A stretch of DNA of 64,000 bases from Chrysomallon squamiferum. Lineage: Eukaryota; Mollusca; Gastropoda; Neomphalida; Peltospiridae. The stretch lies in NCBI GenBank assembly GCA_012295275.1, contig CM022674.1, positions 6,630,936-6,694,935 of the forward strand, read 5' to 3'. The position numbers and the translations under genes are program-made. Below, one piece after another: positions 35,815-50,693 of the stretch (positions are counted from its first letter, which is position 1; each line of letters starts with the position of its first letter). The notes under the pieces are model-generated. The model made no database searches. It was given only the letters and a program-made list of their open reading frames with translations, and was not told the origin of the DNA.

Positions 35815-38443
35815 ATGCTTGGAAGATCATTTTTCAGAGAATTCGAGGATGATCCATTCTTTGCGTAAGTCAAATGGAAGCTTGTTCTGTTTTCTAACCT
35901 GAGTTTTTTATGAACGGAAGCAGCGTTAAGTGTGTAAATACGAAATGGCAGAAATGAGGGGAAATAGTCACTATAGTGTAGATTGAGTAGATTTCATAAA
36001 TTTATACAAGTGTTTATTTTTAGAATCTGGAGTTTTACTTTAGCATTTTCTGATTATTGGAGTATATCTGTTTCACTGAAGGATCAGTCATTATTAAAAT
36101 TAAGATACTGATCATATTTTAACGTTCAGTGGCTGATAATGATATTTAATCATTTATAAAAATTGTAATTTTTATCATATAGTATTAGTAACCATTGATA
36201 ACGATAGTGATAGTATTACTAGTGATACTACTAGAATGGTTAATCGTGGATTTGTTCAATGACATAAGCATTATATTTAGTTACATGAATACAAGTAATA
36301 ATGAATGAAATAAATAACATTGCCATGATTGCCGAACATAAAAACTAAGTTCAAGTTGTATATATAATATAGATTTAAAGACATTGATAATAATAATAAT
36401 TATATATAAATTAAATTACGCCTTTCATAACACTGATAATAATTTTTGATTCTAAATAATTAAAAACAGTTTTTCGTGAAAGAGTTTACTGAAATAACTA
36501 AGTATTTACCGTATTATTAGAGGAAATGAAAATTTAATTTAATTTTTTATTTTTGGTGGAATTCTGTTGGTAATTGGGATATCTTGTATACTTACAAATT
36601 TGTATTATTATAATCATTTCTTTTTCTTTTCTTTCTTTATTTTCTTTATTTATTTAAATATTTATATTTATGTTTTTTTTTTTTCTATGCTTCTAAAATA
36701 TGTTATCTCAGTGCTCATTGTTACCTAGTAAATATTCCTGTTCAACATTCAAATAATTGACAGATTATACCCAATAATTATCCAAAAGATAGTTATATAA
36801 TACTTTATTGGTAAGAAGTCTGCTAAAAGCTTTATTGTGTGTTTTTATAAATGTATTGCTTCAGTTGGTCTGTTTTAGTGTCTAAGTTTGTAGATGTAAC
36901 TTTTATATGAAATATTCTTTTTATACTAAATAGATTTTTATTTTTACATTTTTACATATATATATATATATTTTTTTTTTTATAGCAATCACAATCGTCA
37001 AATGCAGCATATGCATAACATGATGCTGGATCCATTTGGAATGGCTAACAACATGCTTGGGTTTGGTGATCCTGGTCGGCGCCCTCAGAATGAAGAGAGA
37101 CAGGTTGCTACGCGAAACAGACGACCCATGGATCCATTCGGCAGCTTGTTTGAAAACATGTTCATGAATACCAGAAGAATGATGGATGACATGCATCGTG
37201 CATTTGTAAGAATAAAACATTTCGTTTAATTTCTCTAAAGCAAAAACGATATAAAAAAATAATAATAATAATAAAATTAAAAGAAAATTAACGAAAGTTT
37301 GAAAATAATTTTCAGGATTGCCCAAATAAAGATGGATGATATGAATAATTTCTGTCTATAAGAATATGACTTTTAGATTTGTATTATTTTTTTCTTATAG
37401 TAAAGACTAAATAATAATAACATAATTGTAAGATTTTTTTAGAATAAAGAATTTTAACAAATTGTTCCTCGACCACAAGTGAATCTTGTGGCTCATGCAG
37501 TTGTTTGACCTGGTTGAACACGTCCTCATCTCCAATGAGATATATATATATGGGGAAAAAAAACACACATACAAATCCTATAAATCATTTACATGCACTT
37601 GTTCATACAGAGACACACAACCTGGACATAAATAATATTTCCTTTGTGGTTTCAGGAACAAGTGGAGACTGCTACTCATAATGAAGGAAATGCTCATGTC
37701 TACTCACAGTCTTCATTTATGTCGTACTCGAACACAAACAGTGGTCCACCCAGGGTCTTCCAGGCATCAACCTCTACCAGACAGGCTCCTGGGGGCATCA
37801 AAGAGGTCCGAAAAGCGGTGCGCGACTCTGAGAGTGGTGTTGAGAAGATGGCGATCGGTCATCATATTGGTGAACGTGGTCATCTAATCGAACGATCTCG
37901 CAATCGCCGAACCGGTGATGCTGCGGAAAATCAAGAGTTCATTAATCTCGAAGAAGGTAGATTTTAAAGAATTTATTATTATTATTATTATTATTAGATC
38001 AAGGTTGGCTAAGTAACTCAGTTGTAACCAAAAAAACCTCCCTCTTGGCAGGATTTGCTGAGGTGATAGTCACATTAAATGGTCAATACATGATTCAGTC
38101 TGTCAGTGTCCCACTTTACAACTAAATAAATATACGTATTGCTACTGTTTCTTTGTTTTATTGTCTTGATACTGTTTGCAAATTCCTTGTAATAAACCAA
38201 CATATTAAACTAATATTTGTTTTGTTGCACATTCGTGTCATCGTTAATTTGGGTGTGTTTTATTTTTCAGAGGAGGCTCGCACCTTTGACCGTGAGTGGC
38301 AGGAAAAGACACATCGGCTAACCAGGGGGGGTCTAGAACACGGACGAGCACGGCACAACCCTCTAGCTGGCCAGAGGCGGTCAACTCCGGCCATCTTAGA
38401 GCGACAGAGAAATACAAGTACTAACCACCGAGACCGTGAATAA
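35815..38443 (+). CDS. MLF: Myeloid leukemia factor (MLF) family protein, complete (4 coding exons, 247 aa)
   Basis: MLF proteins shuttle between nucleus and cytoplasm and act in cell-cycle control, transcription and protein quality control, partly by binding chaperones and 14-3-3. Exons: 35815-35864, 36986-37205, 37656-37956, 38271-38443; all GT-AG, phases agree. The N-terminus MLGRSFFREFEDDPFFA carries the family EDDPFF motif. Exon 2 repeats DPFG (LDPFGM, MDPFGS) and is Met- and Arg-rich. Exon 3 holds the conserved MLF domain: PPRVFQASTSTRQAPGGIKE, then RDSESGVEKMAIGHHIGERGH and QEFINLEE. Exon 4 has FDREWQ and an Arg-rich tail ending NHRDRE. Length fits vertebrate MLF2 (248 aa). The RSFSEP 14-3-3 site of MLF1 is absent. 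A strong donor (GATTAG then GTACGT, 38451) after the stop and an acceptor at 38754 suggest a 3' UTR intron. An inverted CCAAT word (ATTGG, 35660) lies upstream of the start. Confidence 0.93.
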
Positions 38444-41400
38444 ATGATTAGGTACGTGTAATTTGCAAAGCTTTTTTTTTTTCATCACACTATTGCAAAA
38501 ATTAGAATAAAATGTTAGATAAATCTCTGTAATTTATAAAAATTTTGTCTTTTTATAATCAGAAACATTTTTGAAATAGAGAAAAACATGTTTCTTCATA
38601 AAACTAAATATTTAGATGAAATAACTGCATTATTATCTGAACATGTAACAAAATATTAATTATTGTACAAAATAATGCACAAAAAATAGATTGCAATCTT
38701 AAAATAGAATATTATTTTAAATTTTTTTTTTTTTTATATCAAATATTATTTCAGTTTGCAACATGAAGAGTTTGAAAGCTGTGAAAACATGGATTAAACT
38801 GATGAAATAATTCTGATGATAAACTGGATTTCTAATTTCTTTCTGTTGATAAAAGCTGTCGACACTAAGCTACCAATACAGACTTGTCTGTGATTACTTT
38901 CATCTTAATTAATGATTCACTTCTTCAGCACAAACTGTACAATATTTTCCAAAACAGGATTAATAAAAGTGATTTAGATTTCGTTTTCAATATGGATGTG
39001 ATTTGAAAACATTGCATACATCTTCAGTTAGGAGTTTGTGTGTGTAAGTAAACTGTTTCCAGTCATCAGAAGTTTTGGGTTTAATTTAATTTTAAAACTT
39101 ATTATTATTTTTTTTATTATTATTATTATTATATATATATATATTTTATTTATCTTTCATCTCCAATTAAAACATGTGGAAGATTTGATAGTGATAAACA
39201 GCTTTACATCACTAAATTATTTTTGTCATTTTTTCTTCTTTTTTTAATATTATTTAATATTTTTATTTATAATGGTTAACTGCAAATGCAAAAAAAAAAG
39301 AAAGAAAAAAAGTTTAGATCATAAGAATAATTTTGTGCATTTTTTACCTCAAATTTAAAATGTCAGTGGACATACTAAATGTTAAAAACAAAAAACTCAA
39401 ATTTTATTGTCTTACATTAAGTTATTATAAAATTTAAATTGACATAAAGTGCTAATAATATATTATTCTTAATTTCATTTATTTATTTGTTTATTTATTT
39501 TATTTTATTTGTTTATTTTTTGTTTTGTTTCTTACTTTCTGTTTAAGGTTTGGGAATAATATTTTTTTTTTAAATTCTTCATTAAGTATGTGTAAATGTG
39601 ATATGATACAAAAGAGAAATGTAACAGCGAAATTTCCGGTTTTCTTTCACATATTACAAAGTGAAGTTTCGATTTATGTAATTTACTTTGAGAGTGACGC
39701 AGTTTAGTTATGTGTGTATATATATATATAGACTTGCAACAGTCTTTTGTTGTAGTTTATATTTTGATCAAGTTAGACTGTCTACAGTCTTAAGTGTAAC
39801 TAAGTCATCTAAATTTTAATATTATTTTTTTATTTATTTCTGATTAATTTGTCTTTAAATGGTTCGTAAGAGAGGAGAGAAGAGTTGTTTACACTAAAAA
39901 AATTTTTTTTTTTTTTTAGCTTATTTAGATATTTCTTTCTTTATTAACTTTATTTATCTACAGGAGGTACAGTTTCTTAAAATAATTATCTTTTTTCTAT
40001 ATTCATACATTTTTTATAATTTAGTGAATGGTATAATATTTGTTAAGGTTACAAACTTCGTATGAATTGAAACTGCCTAGATTTACTTTGTTTACATTAT
40101 AATATAAATGGCCCATACTGTATTTATAATTGTGTAATGATACCCATGTGTTCTATCATATTTTATTACATGGGAATTGTTTTCTAAATGGATTTTCTTT
40201 CAGAAAACTGCCATGTGCCTTCAAACATCTCAGTAATAATAATAAAAGTACTTTTTAAAAAAAAAAACATTTGGTAAATTATATATATATTTACCACCTT
40301 TAAAGTTATTCTATCAATGCTGCTGCTAGTACTACAGTTACTGCTACTGCTGTTATCATCATCACCTCCACTACTATTATTAATTTTAAACTTTTAAAAG
40401 TAATATAATTATTTTGGAAAAATTATGCAAAAAAGTTACTCAAATTAAGTTTTGATTAAAAGAAAGTATTTGATAAAGATACAGTATAGTTTAAAACATG
40501 TTAATAAAAAAAATGAAAATATATCATTATTGACCAGTGCTGCAAAATTCTTGTAGCCATAAACACGAGTGAAAAGTGAAATTTGCAGTAAAGATTTGCA
40601 GAACATGTAACTTAAAATAGTTTTGGTTAAAAAGACAAAATCGTTCTGAATTTTTCTCTCACAAGCTTTATACTTCATGGCATAAACATCTCAACAGATT
40701 TATTATTTTATTACTATTATTATTACTATTATTTATTTATTTATTTATTTATTTTAATTTTTTGTCATGTATAAAATATAACTTTTTGGTGTGTTCTCAA
40801 TGATTCGATGATTGAAATACAACATTATTTAAGCATTTTATACAAATATGTCACTAGATTTAGTATACGGTACTTTAAATTGTTAGTACCTCCTGTGGAA
40901 TACATTTTATACAATATCTTTGTAGTGTGTAGTTTAAAATGTTTGTATTTAATATATGTATGTATGCATATATATTTACAGGTATTGGATCATTTCTGTA
41001 TTTTGATACCTGTAGATCATGTTTTATCTTCATTATATCCTGCATCATTTTGAATACAGTATGAATGTTTAAAATGACATTTTGGTTTTTTCATTAATAT
41101 TTTAATTAATATGTTGTGGGAATCATGATTATAGACATACATGTGTGTATAACAATTTGTAGTTAGAGAATTAAAATTTGTTAAAAACTGATTATTGATA
41201 CTGTGAATTGGTGAAGATGGCAGACACAAAATTTAACAAAACTGATTATTGATTATGAAACAAAAATGGTGAAAATTACGTTTTTTAAAAGTTAAAGATG
41301 TTTACAGATAGAATTTTTTTTTTTTTTTTTTTTATTAATGCAAAAATACTTGAGAGTATGAAAATCCAGTAAATGTATTGAAACCATAACATTTTTTGAA

Positions 41401-43090
41401 GTTTATGCTAAATAATACAGCAGCTTTTAATTTGTATGTAAGTTGCTCTAAAATTAACATCAGCTGTTTAGATATTTGAGAGTTTGGTTGTAATTTGAAA
41501 GGTTCCATCTTGAAAGTGTTTGCCTTGATTCAGATTTGTTTGTGGATATCTGATAAACCAGAGTAAAAAATTTATTATCAGAAAATACTAATTTACCAAA
41601 TAGTAGATATTGTTGAACATTTAAAGGAGAATATTCACAAAATTTCACATTCCAAAATGAGTTGGTTTAAGAAGAATGCTTAGAAACAAGAAATATTTAT
41701 TGCATAAAAGGGTACATTAAAATTAATTTAGTTTTGAAAATAATTGTAAATTCTTAAAGTAACTAGTAGCAGGGAAGGAAAAGAGCAAAGGAACATATAT
41801 TTATCTGGATAGTTTTAGGCTTTGTAGGTTAAAATACAAAAACATTATTACATTAGTATATAAATATACAGTATATGTCTGAATATGTTACATACATGTA
41901 TGTCATATTTTAAAATCATTTGTCAAGATACTGCTTCAATATTTACCGTCCCAGTTTTGTACAATCATCAAAATTAACTCTTTTTTTTTTCACTTTTTAA
42001 TTTATTATTATTATTATTTTTTTAATGAATACCGAAATCAGCATTTGTTTTGAAGCAGCAGTTAAACATGCAAAAATACATGGTTCCTACACAATGTTTC
42101 TTTTTTGAAAAAAAAAAAGAAGAAAATAAACAAGGGGTTTGAAATACAAATTAATGTCTGATACATGACAAATTTCATTTTAGTTGTATTAAAAAGCACT
42201 TTGAGAGACAGTAAGTAATTACATATTAGTTGTTTTATTGTGGTGTACAAATTAATAGCACAAAGCTGTATGTGTTTGTTGACAAATTTCAAACCCTGTC
42301 AAGTTTAGATTTATGTTTAATTATTGTTATTATTGCAGGATATATACATTTGTATGTAAATAATAGGTTGTCTGGTGCAGGGTAGATTTAATGTGTGTAA
42401 GCAAAATAAAATAAAAAGTCCATGAAGCAGCCTTTTATTGCAAACTGCCAAATTTTCTTAATATTCTGAAACAGTGTTCATAATTTGATACATGTCCAAG
42501 TTCTGTGGGTCATTTATCTAAGCTTCTGAAATCTCTAAATCATATTACATAAATCAGAAATTTATGGATTCATATAAATCTAAATATCTGAAATGTGTAT
42601 ATATATATATCTGAAACAGTATTCAAATTTTGATATCTGAGGAAATATGTATGTATTTCTTCTTTCTTTCTTTTTTTTCACTTGAATTTAATTTTGTTAT
42701 TGACCTGAAATTCTAAATTTTAAAATTGGAAAGTTGTGTAACTAAAAAAAAAAAAAAAAAAGGAAAAAGAAAAAAAAAAAGATTACTAAATTCATGCAGC
42801 TTACAAACATTGAACAACTACCAACATAAAAATTAATTAAATTTCATTCAGTGCCTCAGTTTCTTTTTACAGCAAGTTTCGAATTTTTTGTTTATTTCTG
42901 CTTGGTAAAAAGATTGAGATCTATTTCCTTTCAGCTGGCTTTGTGGTGATGGATGTGTTTATACATTTACATGTTGGATTATTTACATACAGATTGGAAA
43001 TTGTCTAAACTGTGATAATCATGTAATTGCCAACATAATATTAACTACACAATTTAGGATTGGTCAATAAAGCAGTTTTTGTCAGTATTA
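38444..43090. other. MLF 3' UTR and gene-poor sequence
   Basis: A likely 3' UTR intron (38452-38754) and continuing MLF 3' UTR, with candidate poly-A signals near 38962 and 40240 (AATAAA followed by an A-rich run at 40258). The rest is AT-rich with poly-T and TTTA runs. No coding region was found on either strand; open frames here are short and show no family motif. Confidence 0.5.
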
Positions 43091-43095
43091 TGGTT

Positions 43096-43098
43096 TTG

Positions 43099-43174
<76 letters not shown>

Positions 43175-43199
43175 ATTTTTATTTTTATTTTTATTTTTA

Positions 43200-43231
<32 letters not shown>

Positions 43232-43232
43232 T
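43096..43232. repeat. (TTG)n - (TTTTTA)n - (TTA)n compound microsatellite
   Basis: About 25 TTG units (43097-43171), then ATTTTT units, then ATT units. The poly-Cys/Tyr frame reading through it is an artefact. Confidence 0.95.
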
Positions 43233-43364
43233 ATTAATTTATTTTATTCACATGATTCGTCTGTTACATAATTTATTATTATTATCTTCATATATTCATA
43301 TCTGAAAATTTAATAATTTTTAAATAGACAAAGAAACCTACAGTTCTGTGAACAATTACAATAT

Positions 43365-43440
43365 TTTCAAGTCACTGACACTAGAGCTGGTGTAAAAACC
43401 AAGCAAGACCGTTATTGAACCAATTGATAAACTGATGGAT
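43365..43440. repeat. Copy 1 of a two-copy dispersed repeat
   Basis: AAGTCACTGACACTAGAGCT followed by GGTGTA, then AACCAAGCAAGACC and TTATTGAAC. It matches 46050-46128 apart from an indel of about 22-24 bp. Confidence 0.75.
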
Positions 43441-43669
43441 AAATAAATCATGTTAACTGTTTCACTACACTAGTCAACATTTTTTTTTTTTGCCGGTCAC
43501 CATCAAATGTAGATCTTATTTTGTATCCTTAGGATATATTACCTAGAAACAAATATTTTATAGTGTAAAAAATAAACTATCTGACAATAAAATATGTCAG
43601 TTAAACTTAATGTATTTTTTTTTTACTGAGGTTTAAACTTTATCCCAAGAAAAACAAATTTACTATTGA

Positions 43670-43715
<46 letters not shown>

Positions 43716-44686
43716 TTGTTGGAAATTATTTCTACAATTAAATTTATTAATTATATTCTGTTTTGTTTTGTTTTATTTTATTTTATTTTATTTTATTTTA
43801 TTTTATTTTATTTTATTTTATTTTGTTTTGTTTTTTGTTTTCTTATTTATTTATGCTATCTTTATTCCTGATTTCAGAGTAAAACATTCACTTATTTATT
43901 ATTTCATTTATATACCTCCTACATGCTAATATTATCTCAGTATGATTTAAATTATAGTTCTTCTTTCTTTCTTTCTTTCTTTCTTTATTTACTATAAGAA
44001 CTTGGTTGTAGAAGTATATATCAAAAATCTTACTATTCTATACAAATAAAGAACTATCTTTTTATCCATATACAACCCTTCCTCCTATGACCTGTTTATT
44101 ATTCATACCTATCTGTTTATAGATTTTATTTCTGCTTCTTTGTTAACTGTTATATTTATTTACAAAAATGAGTTCATACATCTATACTACATTTTATGAT
44201 TTAATTACATACAATCTTGAAATACCTTTTTTTTTGTATGGAAATAAAAAAAAATTCAAACTGACATACCAATGACACCCACATCTTATGTTACGGGTCA
44301 GTGAAGCATGACAGAATGAATTCGATTATTTCAACCGTATCATTATCAGCTGATCTTACAAGTGACGCATGCATCTTTGTATTTGATAATATTATCTATA
44401 CAACGAGGTCAGATTAAAGCTAGGATGGTAGATATATGTTTGATCAATTTATTTGATAAATTGTTGTATGATGCCTCATTTATTTTGAGCTGGAGCAAAA
44501 GTTTATAGCATTTTTTAAGTGAAATCCAAAGACAATATTCAGATACTTGTATACAGACTTATTCAACCATATATGTGTCATTTTGTTCACCTTTCAAAAC
44601 ATATATGTAACATACTTCAGTGATGTGTGAAACAAAATCATGTGCTCAAACACCTACTAATGAAAAACAACAGACATGTGTTCCAT

Positions 44687-44737
<51 letters not shown>

Positions 44738-45344
44738 TAAGTGGTAGATATTTAGGATATGGTATTGTGTTTAATGTAACCTCATTTTCGTGTTAAGATA
44801 CAAAGATTTTTTTTTTTTTTTTTTTCCAACTGATTCAGAGAGAATGTCCATTCATCCCACATCTTCTGTGTTGGTCATTGATAGAGAATTGCAAAGAAAT
44901 GTTTTGTGTGAATGACAATAGTAAATAACTCCTCATACATTTTAAAAGTTATAAGGTGGGGTTTTGGTCTCTCTTTTGTTAATAAATAAATAAACACAAG
45001 AAAGACAGAAAACTACTGTCATGCTAGAGCTGTTTTTACTGGTGTGATTGATGAAAATACTGTAGGGAAATGGTGCAGTGAAAGAACAGCTTTTGTATTA
45101 ATTAATATTTAATTGCACTTCAGTTTTCAGTTGTTCCTGTTTTTGTTGTTGTTGAGAGATAAAACCAATTGTATCACTTACCGCAGTTTAGAAATAAATA
45201 AAAAGATAGTAAGTTAACTGATTTATATTTTAATATACATATTATTTTAAAATTTTTAATATTTAATTTTCAATTTATAATTTTTATCTTTTTAATTAAT
45301 TTGTTTTTTATTTGATTAATTTTTTTTTTTTTAATTTTAAATAT

Positions 45345-45383
<39 letters not shown>

Positions 45384-46049
45384 TTCATGATTTTGTTGGT
45401 TTCCTTTTTTAAGACTCTCTCTGCATAATTCAAAATGGCTTCCCAGCAAAATCAACAAAACTAGTAATTTTGCACTGCCGAAACATGATGACAGAACATA
45501 CATGTTTGTGTTTCCCTTTTGAACATCAACTTTTTGCACTAAAATAAAGATTTTTTTTAAGGCCAAGGGATAAAACTGCTTTCACCAGTTAATTGTAATA
45601 CAATCTATAGCAAATAGGCCTATATCCACTTATCACAAACAAAGTGTTTAAAAAATAATGATAATAATAAGAGAAAGAAATGAAAATTTCATTTAATGAT
45701 TTGTAAGTGTTGTGTTGCAGTGATGTGCTTGTGTTCATGTTTGTAATATATAAATATATATATCAATACGTATGTATGTGTGTATATATGTATGTATATA
45801 TGTGTATATGTGTATATATGTGTATATATGTATGTATATATACATACACATATATATAAATATATTATGTAGACAAATGCATTTGCAGACAACTGTTTAT
45901 TGATCTGTCAGGTTACATACTCTGCACTCAAATTCTAACACATCCTGCTTGCAACAGACTGTATCAGCAGGTTTCCAACACTGTTAAATATTTCCCTTTG
46001 ATCACTGAACAGTCAAAGACACGCACAGTTCAGTAAATAATTAAGTATT
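43441..46049. other. Gene-poor region with microsatellites
   Basis: No gene was recognised. Contents: (GT)n(AT)n at 43670-43709; (TTTTA)n at 43755-43825; (CTTT)n at 43961-43987; (AT)n at 44690-44732; (TTTA)n at 45342-45386; mixed TATG/TGTA repeats at 45765-45860. Confidence 0.6.
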
Positions 46050-46128
46050 TTAAAGTCACTGACACTAGAGCTGGTGTACAAACAAAGTTAACATTCTTTA
46101 AGAACCAAGCAAGACCTTTATTGAACAA
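46050..46128. repeat. Copy 2 of a two-copy dispersed repeat
   Basis: Same core as 43365-43440, with an extra segment (AAAGTTAACATTCTTTAAG) between the two conserved halves. Same orientation, 2.7 kb away. Confidence 0.75.
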
Positions 46129-49100
46129 AATGAATAAATTAACGTTTAATAAAACCCCAGCTCAAAAAAAACAGAACAGATTGGCTATTGGGTGTTAGAG
46201 GTATGAATGTAAAATATACTGAACAAGTGCAGTCTTGCGTGACTCGCTTTTTTGTAAGTTGTTTGTTTCAGCATCTGTTTTTTTGTATGAGCACATCTAT
46301 CTCTCAGTACCACAGAACTGGTGAAAACCTTCAAAGTCTGTGCGTCATGATAAAAAATTATAACTAGCTTGCACTCAAAACAAAATGGCTGCCATGCTTA
46401 CAAGTCTAATATACATTTCCATGTATGAAAATAACAAAACAAAACTTTCATGAATTATTGGTTTTATTCTTCTTTGATGCGTTTGAAAAGAAAACTGCGT
46501 TTACAAAATGTGCCTATAAAGTGATGATTTAAACAATTTATAATTTACTTTTTGAAACAGTATATTTGTGGTGATAACTTAATACTGAATAATATTTGTT
46601 GTTATGAAAACTTTAAAAAAAATCCCAAACATTTGAAGCAGTGTAGATTGACAGGAACTAGAATGATTATTAAAAATAAAAATAAAACAATAGCTTGCTA
46701 ATGTCTTAGCACTGAAAGGGTAATTGTAGCTGTAGTAGTAGTAACAGTAGTAGTAGTAATAATAATAATTATAAAATAATAATAACAATAAATAAATAAA
46801 TAAATAAAAATGATACCAAATGGAAGCAGGATTTCAGGTATTACACTCTCAAGATTAAATTAAATTAGGATGGGAAGTCTGTCAGTTTGCAACAAACAAT
46901 AAAGATAATTACAACAACCCAAATATAAATGTAAATAACTTTCTGTGAGCACTATAATTAGATATCTTCATCTATCTTTATCTATTCTTTAAACATTTAA
47001 AAAAAAAAATTGTTATTAAAATAATCATAAAAAATAAAAATAAAAGAATATTAAGAAACACCAAAATCAAAACATACCACAAATCTACATTTAGAAAAAA
47101 TATTTGCTTATCCAATAGTTATTTTATTTATTTTTAGAAAAGAAAATTATAAAAATTGCCTAGACTAATAATTATAGGTATCTAAAAAAAATAAATACAA
47201 AATTTTAAATAAAAAAGAAAACCATACCAGATGAAATTTCTGAAACTGTGTTTAACAATATATTTCTTAAAAACTGTATTATCATTTTTACCACAGGAAG
47301 CTAATAACATCTAATAATAGCTATTACAATATATTTGACAGTTTTTGTTTCATAACTGTGTACCATCACAGATTTTTTCATTCATAGCCTTATAAAACAC
47401 AGAAGATATTCTTTTATTTCTTTAGCAGGCAAACATAAATGCATAAATATAGATACACACACATTATTATATATCTACAGTTCTATCAAAACTGCACAGA
47501 TTCATTCCTGTATTACCACACACTGCATATAACTGTATGATGGATCATCCTCACTGCTACAACTACAACCACTGCAAGCAGTATGTATTCCACACCACAA
47601 ACATAATATATGTATATGTATGCAGGCGAGCACTATATAACATGACATGACATATTATTCACACATCAAAGAGGATGAGGTTTCATCAATATACTTAATT
47701 AACAAGCAACAGGTGTTTTTTTTTTTCTTCTCCCTTAAACAGTATGAAATGATCAGCAAAATAATGAAATTCATCGACTTATCAATCACAGGGTAAAATG
47801 TTTGAATTAATGATTAAATTTAAAATTATACGAGGACTGTAACAACTAAGAAGATAGGAAAGCTACTGCCAGTGCATGATGGATGATCATCTTTTTTGAT
47901 CAGCTGCAATGGATCTTTTTATCTACACCTTCCCAGAGACAGAAAAAATGTGGATAAAAGGAACAAATAAGCTACTCTGTTCAAAATTAGTTCCTGAAGG
48001 TGCACAATCCTGTTAGAGATTATAAAATGGAAAAAATTGCACTGAATCAGCCACATTACCTCTATTAACTGTAAATTGTGATAAACCGAAGATATACAAC
48101 CCTATTACCTTTACAGATTATAAAGCAGTAAAATTATATGTATGAAATCTGAATTTGTCATATTACAACTGTTATCTATAAACTGTGATAAACCAAAGGT
48201 GCCAAACAATATTACAGATCATATACTGGAAAAGTTATAATGGATTATCATATGTGAATTGGCCGTATTACAGTTCTTAACAATAAATTGTGATAAACCA
48301 ATTAGAAGAACTAGCTATATGTGTGTTTATGCAAGTTTACATTTAATTTGTTTTTCACAATGTATTTAGAATGAAACTTGCAACTCTTAATATAAACTCA
48401 GGTCCTGCTCCGAAGATAATTTCAATAACTAATAAAACAAAAACTGAATTAAAAATAAATTATTTTTAGAATGAATTTGAAGCTAATTTCTGTCTGTTAT
48501 TGGCTATGATACTTACAAAGTAAGCTCAGATGTGGGTCCCTAAGTTACAATGAGCTGTAGATATATCACTTTCATCTAAAACAGTTTTTGAGCAGCGAAA
48601 TAAAAACTGATTCTGTATGTTGGATTAGTGTAAGGGTTTCATGTTCAATCACAACACAGGTTAATAATATTTTTACCTAAGAATATATACCACTTATTTA
48701 TATTTTTTCTTGTAAACTATTTGTGTTTTTATATCTTATATTCTGTATATTTAAAAATACAGTTACGACTATTCTGCACTGTATAAAAAAAAAATAATAA
48801 TAGTAATAATAATTATAATAATAATTATATATATATATATATATATATTCATTTTCTGCAGACCAGCTTCAAGTAATTATAAACAAAAACAAAAGATACG
48901 TGGTTTTAACTATTTATAGATACAAATAAGGTAGTCTGTTAAAAACTATAACTGAAATATAAGCAACCCTGTTAAAGATTATTACAATAAATTATGAAAT
49001 GCAAATCATGTTTACCATAATTATTACAGATATAACAGTAAAATGAAATTAATCTTTTTCTTAACACTAATTGATTATATTTTACATTTATTTTAATTCT

Positions 49101-49155
49101 TAAAATTTTATTTATTTACTGACTGACTGACTGACTGACTGACTGACTGACTGAC

Positions 49156-49222
<67 letters not shown>

Positions 49223-50150
49223 TTGTTGATTTTCACCGTGATTTGTTAATATCCTTTGTCTAAAGACTGAGCTTGATTTTCATAGTTTAACTATACATAT
49301 TTAGCAAATATTAATTTTCATTAAATGCACCTATTGGAAGATATAGGAAAAAAAAAAAAAAAAATAAATAAAATACATAAAAAAAAAAAAAACGCTCTGA
49401 CAATACCCACAAGATTCAGATAATAACAATAATTTATGTACAACATGCACACACAAGCACACATGTGTCTAAGATTTTATTTTATATTTCAGTTTAAGTC
49501 AGTTTTCATACAAAAACTTGTTTAAGATAAAGATTCTAATTTATGTTTCAATTTAAGTCAGTTTGCACATACTTCTGACTGAATTATATTTAAAAATCAG
49601 TCGCACAACTTTTCAAAAGCTATCACAAAAGGAAATCTATGTGCTTCATGATTCTCTAACAGAATGAACTTGGCTAATATTTTATTCTAAACTTACACAC
49701 TGTTTATATTCACAGAAAATAACCATCCACTTAAATCATGCAAGGTTAAAGTTGAATCTCTTGTATCCAATTAAATATGGTCATGGCCATGATCAAAGTT
49801 CAACTTTTCTTCATCTGATTAAAATAAAATGAAAGCTCTGTGTTCATTTTTCTCTCTTCATTTGAATCCAATTTGAAAATCTATCCTATCAAAACATGGC
49901 AAGACAAAATTCAGTTCCTTCATCCAGTGAAATAAAGGCCAGATTTGATTTTTTTTTTTTTTCAACCAATCAAGTCACTGCTAGGCCAGAATTTGAATCC
50001 TTCATCCAAAGAAATTGTGTGAAATAATAGTTAAATTTTCATTCTCCAATTATGTCTTGCCACTGTTCATTTTTTCTCATCTGATGAGATTTTGCAAGGT
50101 CAGAGTTCAGTTAAATAAAGATCAGAGTTCAATAATGTTGAAGTGGTTCA
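46129..50150. other. OPA1 3' flank / 3' UTR with degenerate repeats
   Basis: No coding region was seen. At 47990-48310 about three ~110-bp degenerate copies share AACTGT(A)AATTGTGATAAACC and TATTAC words. At 49119-49223 a (CTGA)n run is followed by (TTTA)n. At 49735-50140 a looser repeat (GCAAGGTCAGAGTTCA-like plus CATCCA/CATCTGAT words) leads up to the OPA1 stop codon; this last part is probably 3' UTR. Confidence 0.5.
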
Positions 50151-50657
50151 TTATTTCTCTTTGTTTAAAGCATGAATGAATTCTTCTAACTTGTCTTGAA
50201 TTTGTCTGACTCGTTCTGTAAAACAGAAACATTTTAAAAAATTTATAATGACTACTGAAAAAACAATGAAATTTCCTTGGCCATTAAGGACATGTTTTTC
50301 TGTAAATTCTTGTAAATAAATAGATTTAAAAATAGAAAACAAATATCTCCTCAGCTACCTGAATGGATGATCCTCCTCTTAACAATTTTTTATATAAATA
50401 AATAAATAAATAAATAATAATTATCTACAAGCTGTATTTTTAAAATTTTTAAATAAATAATTAAATATAGAAAAAAAAAAAAATAAATAAACAAGTAAAT
50501 AAGTAAATAAAGTAATAACTCACTCATCTCCTCAGCTAGTTGGACGCGCCTTCCCGTTAACAGTTTTACTAGCTGATCTTTATCTTCTCCTATTTCTTCT
50601 AACGACTCTTTTACTATTCTTTCTAATCGGCGGGCTGCAAAATTAAAAATAATAATA

Positions 50658-50693
<36 letters not shown>

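Noticed and set aside
38153-38443. 96-aa open frame beginning before MLF exon 4 as a separate gene
   Set aside because: The first 40 residues are intron; a clear TTTTTCAG acceptor at 38270 joins the rest in phase to MLF exon 3.
43060-43305. Poly-Cys open frame
   Set aside because: (TTG)n microsatellite read-through with no domain or splice support.
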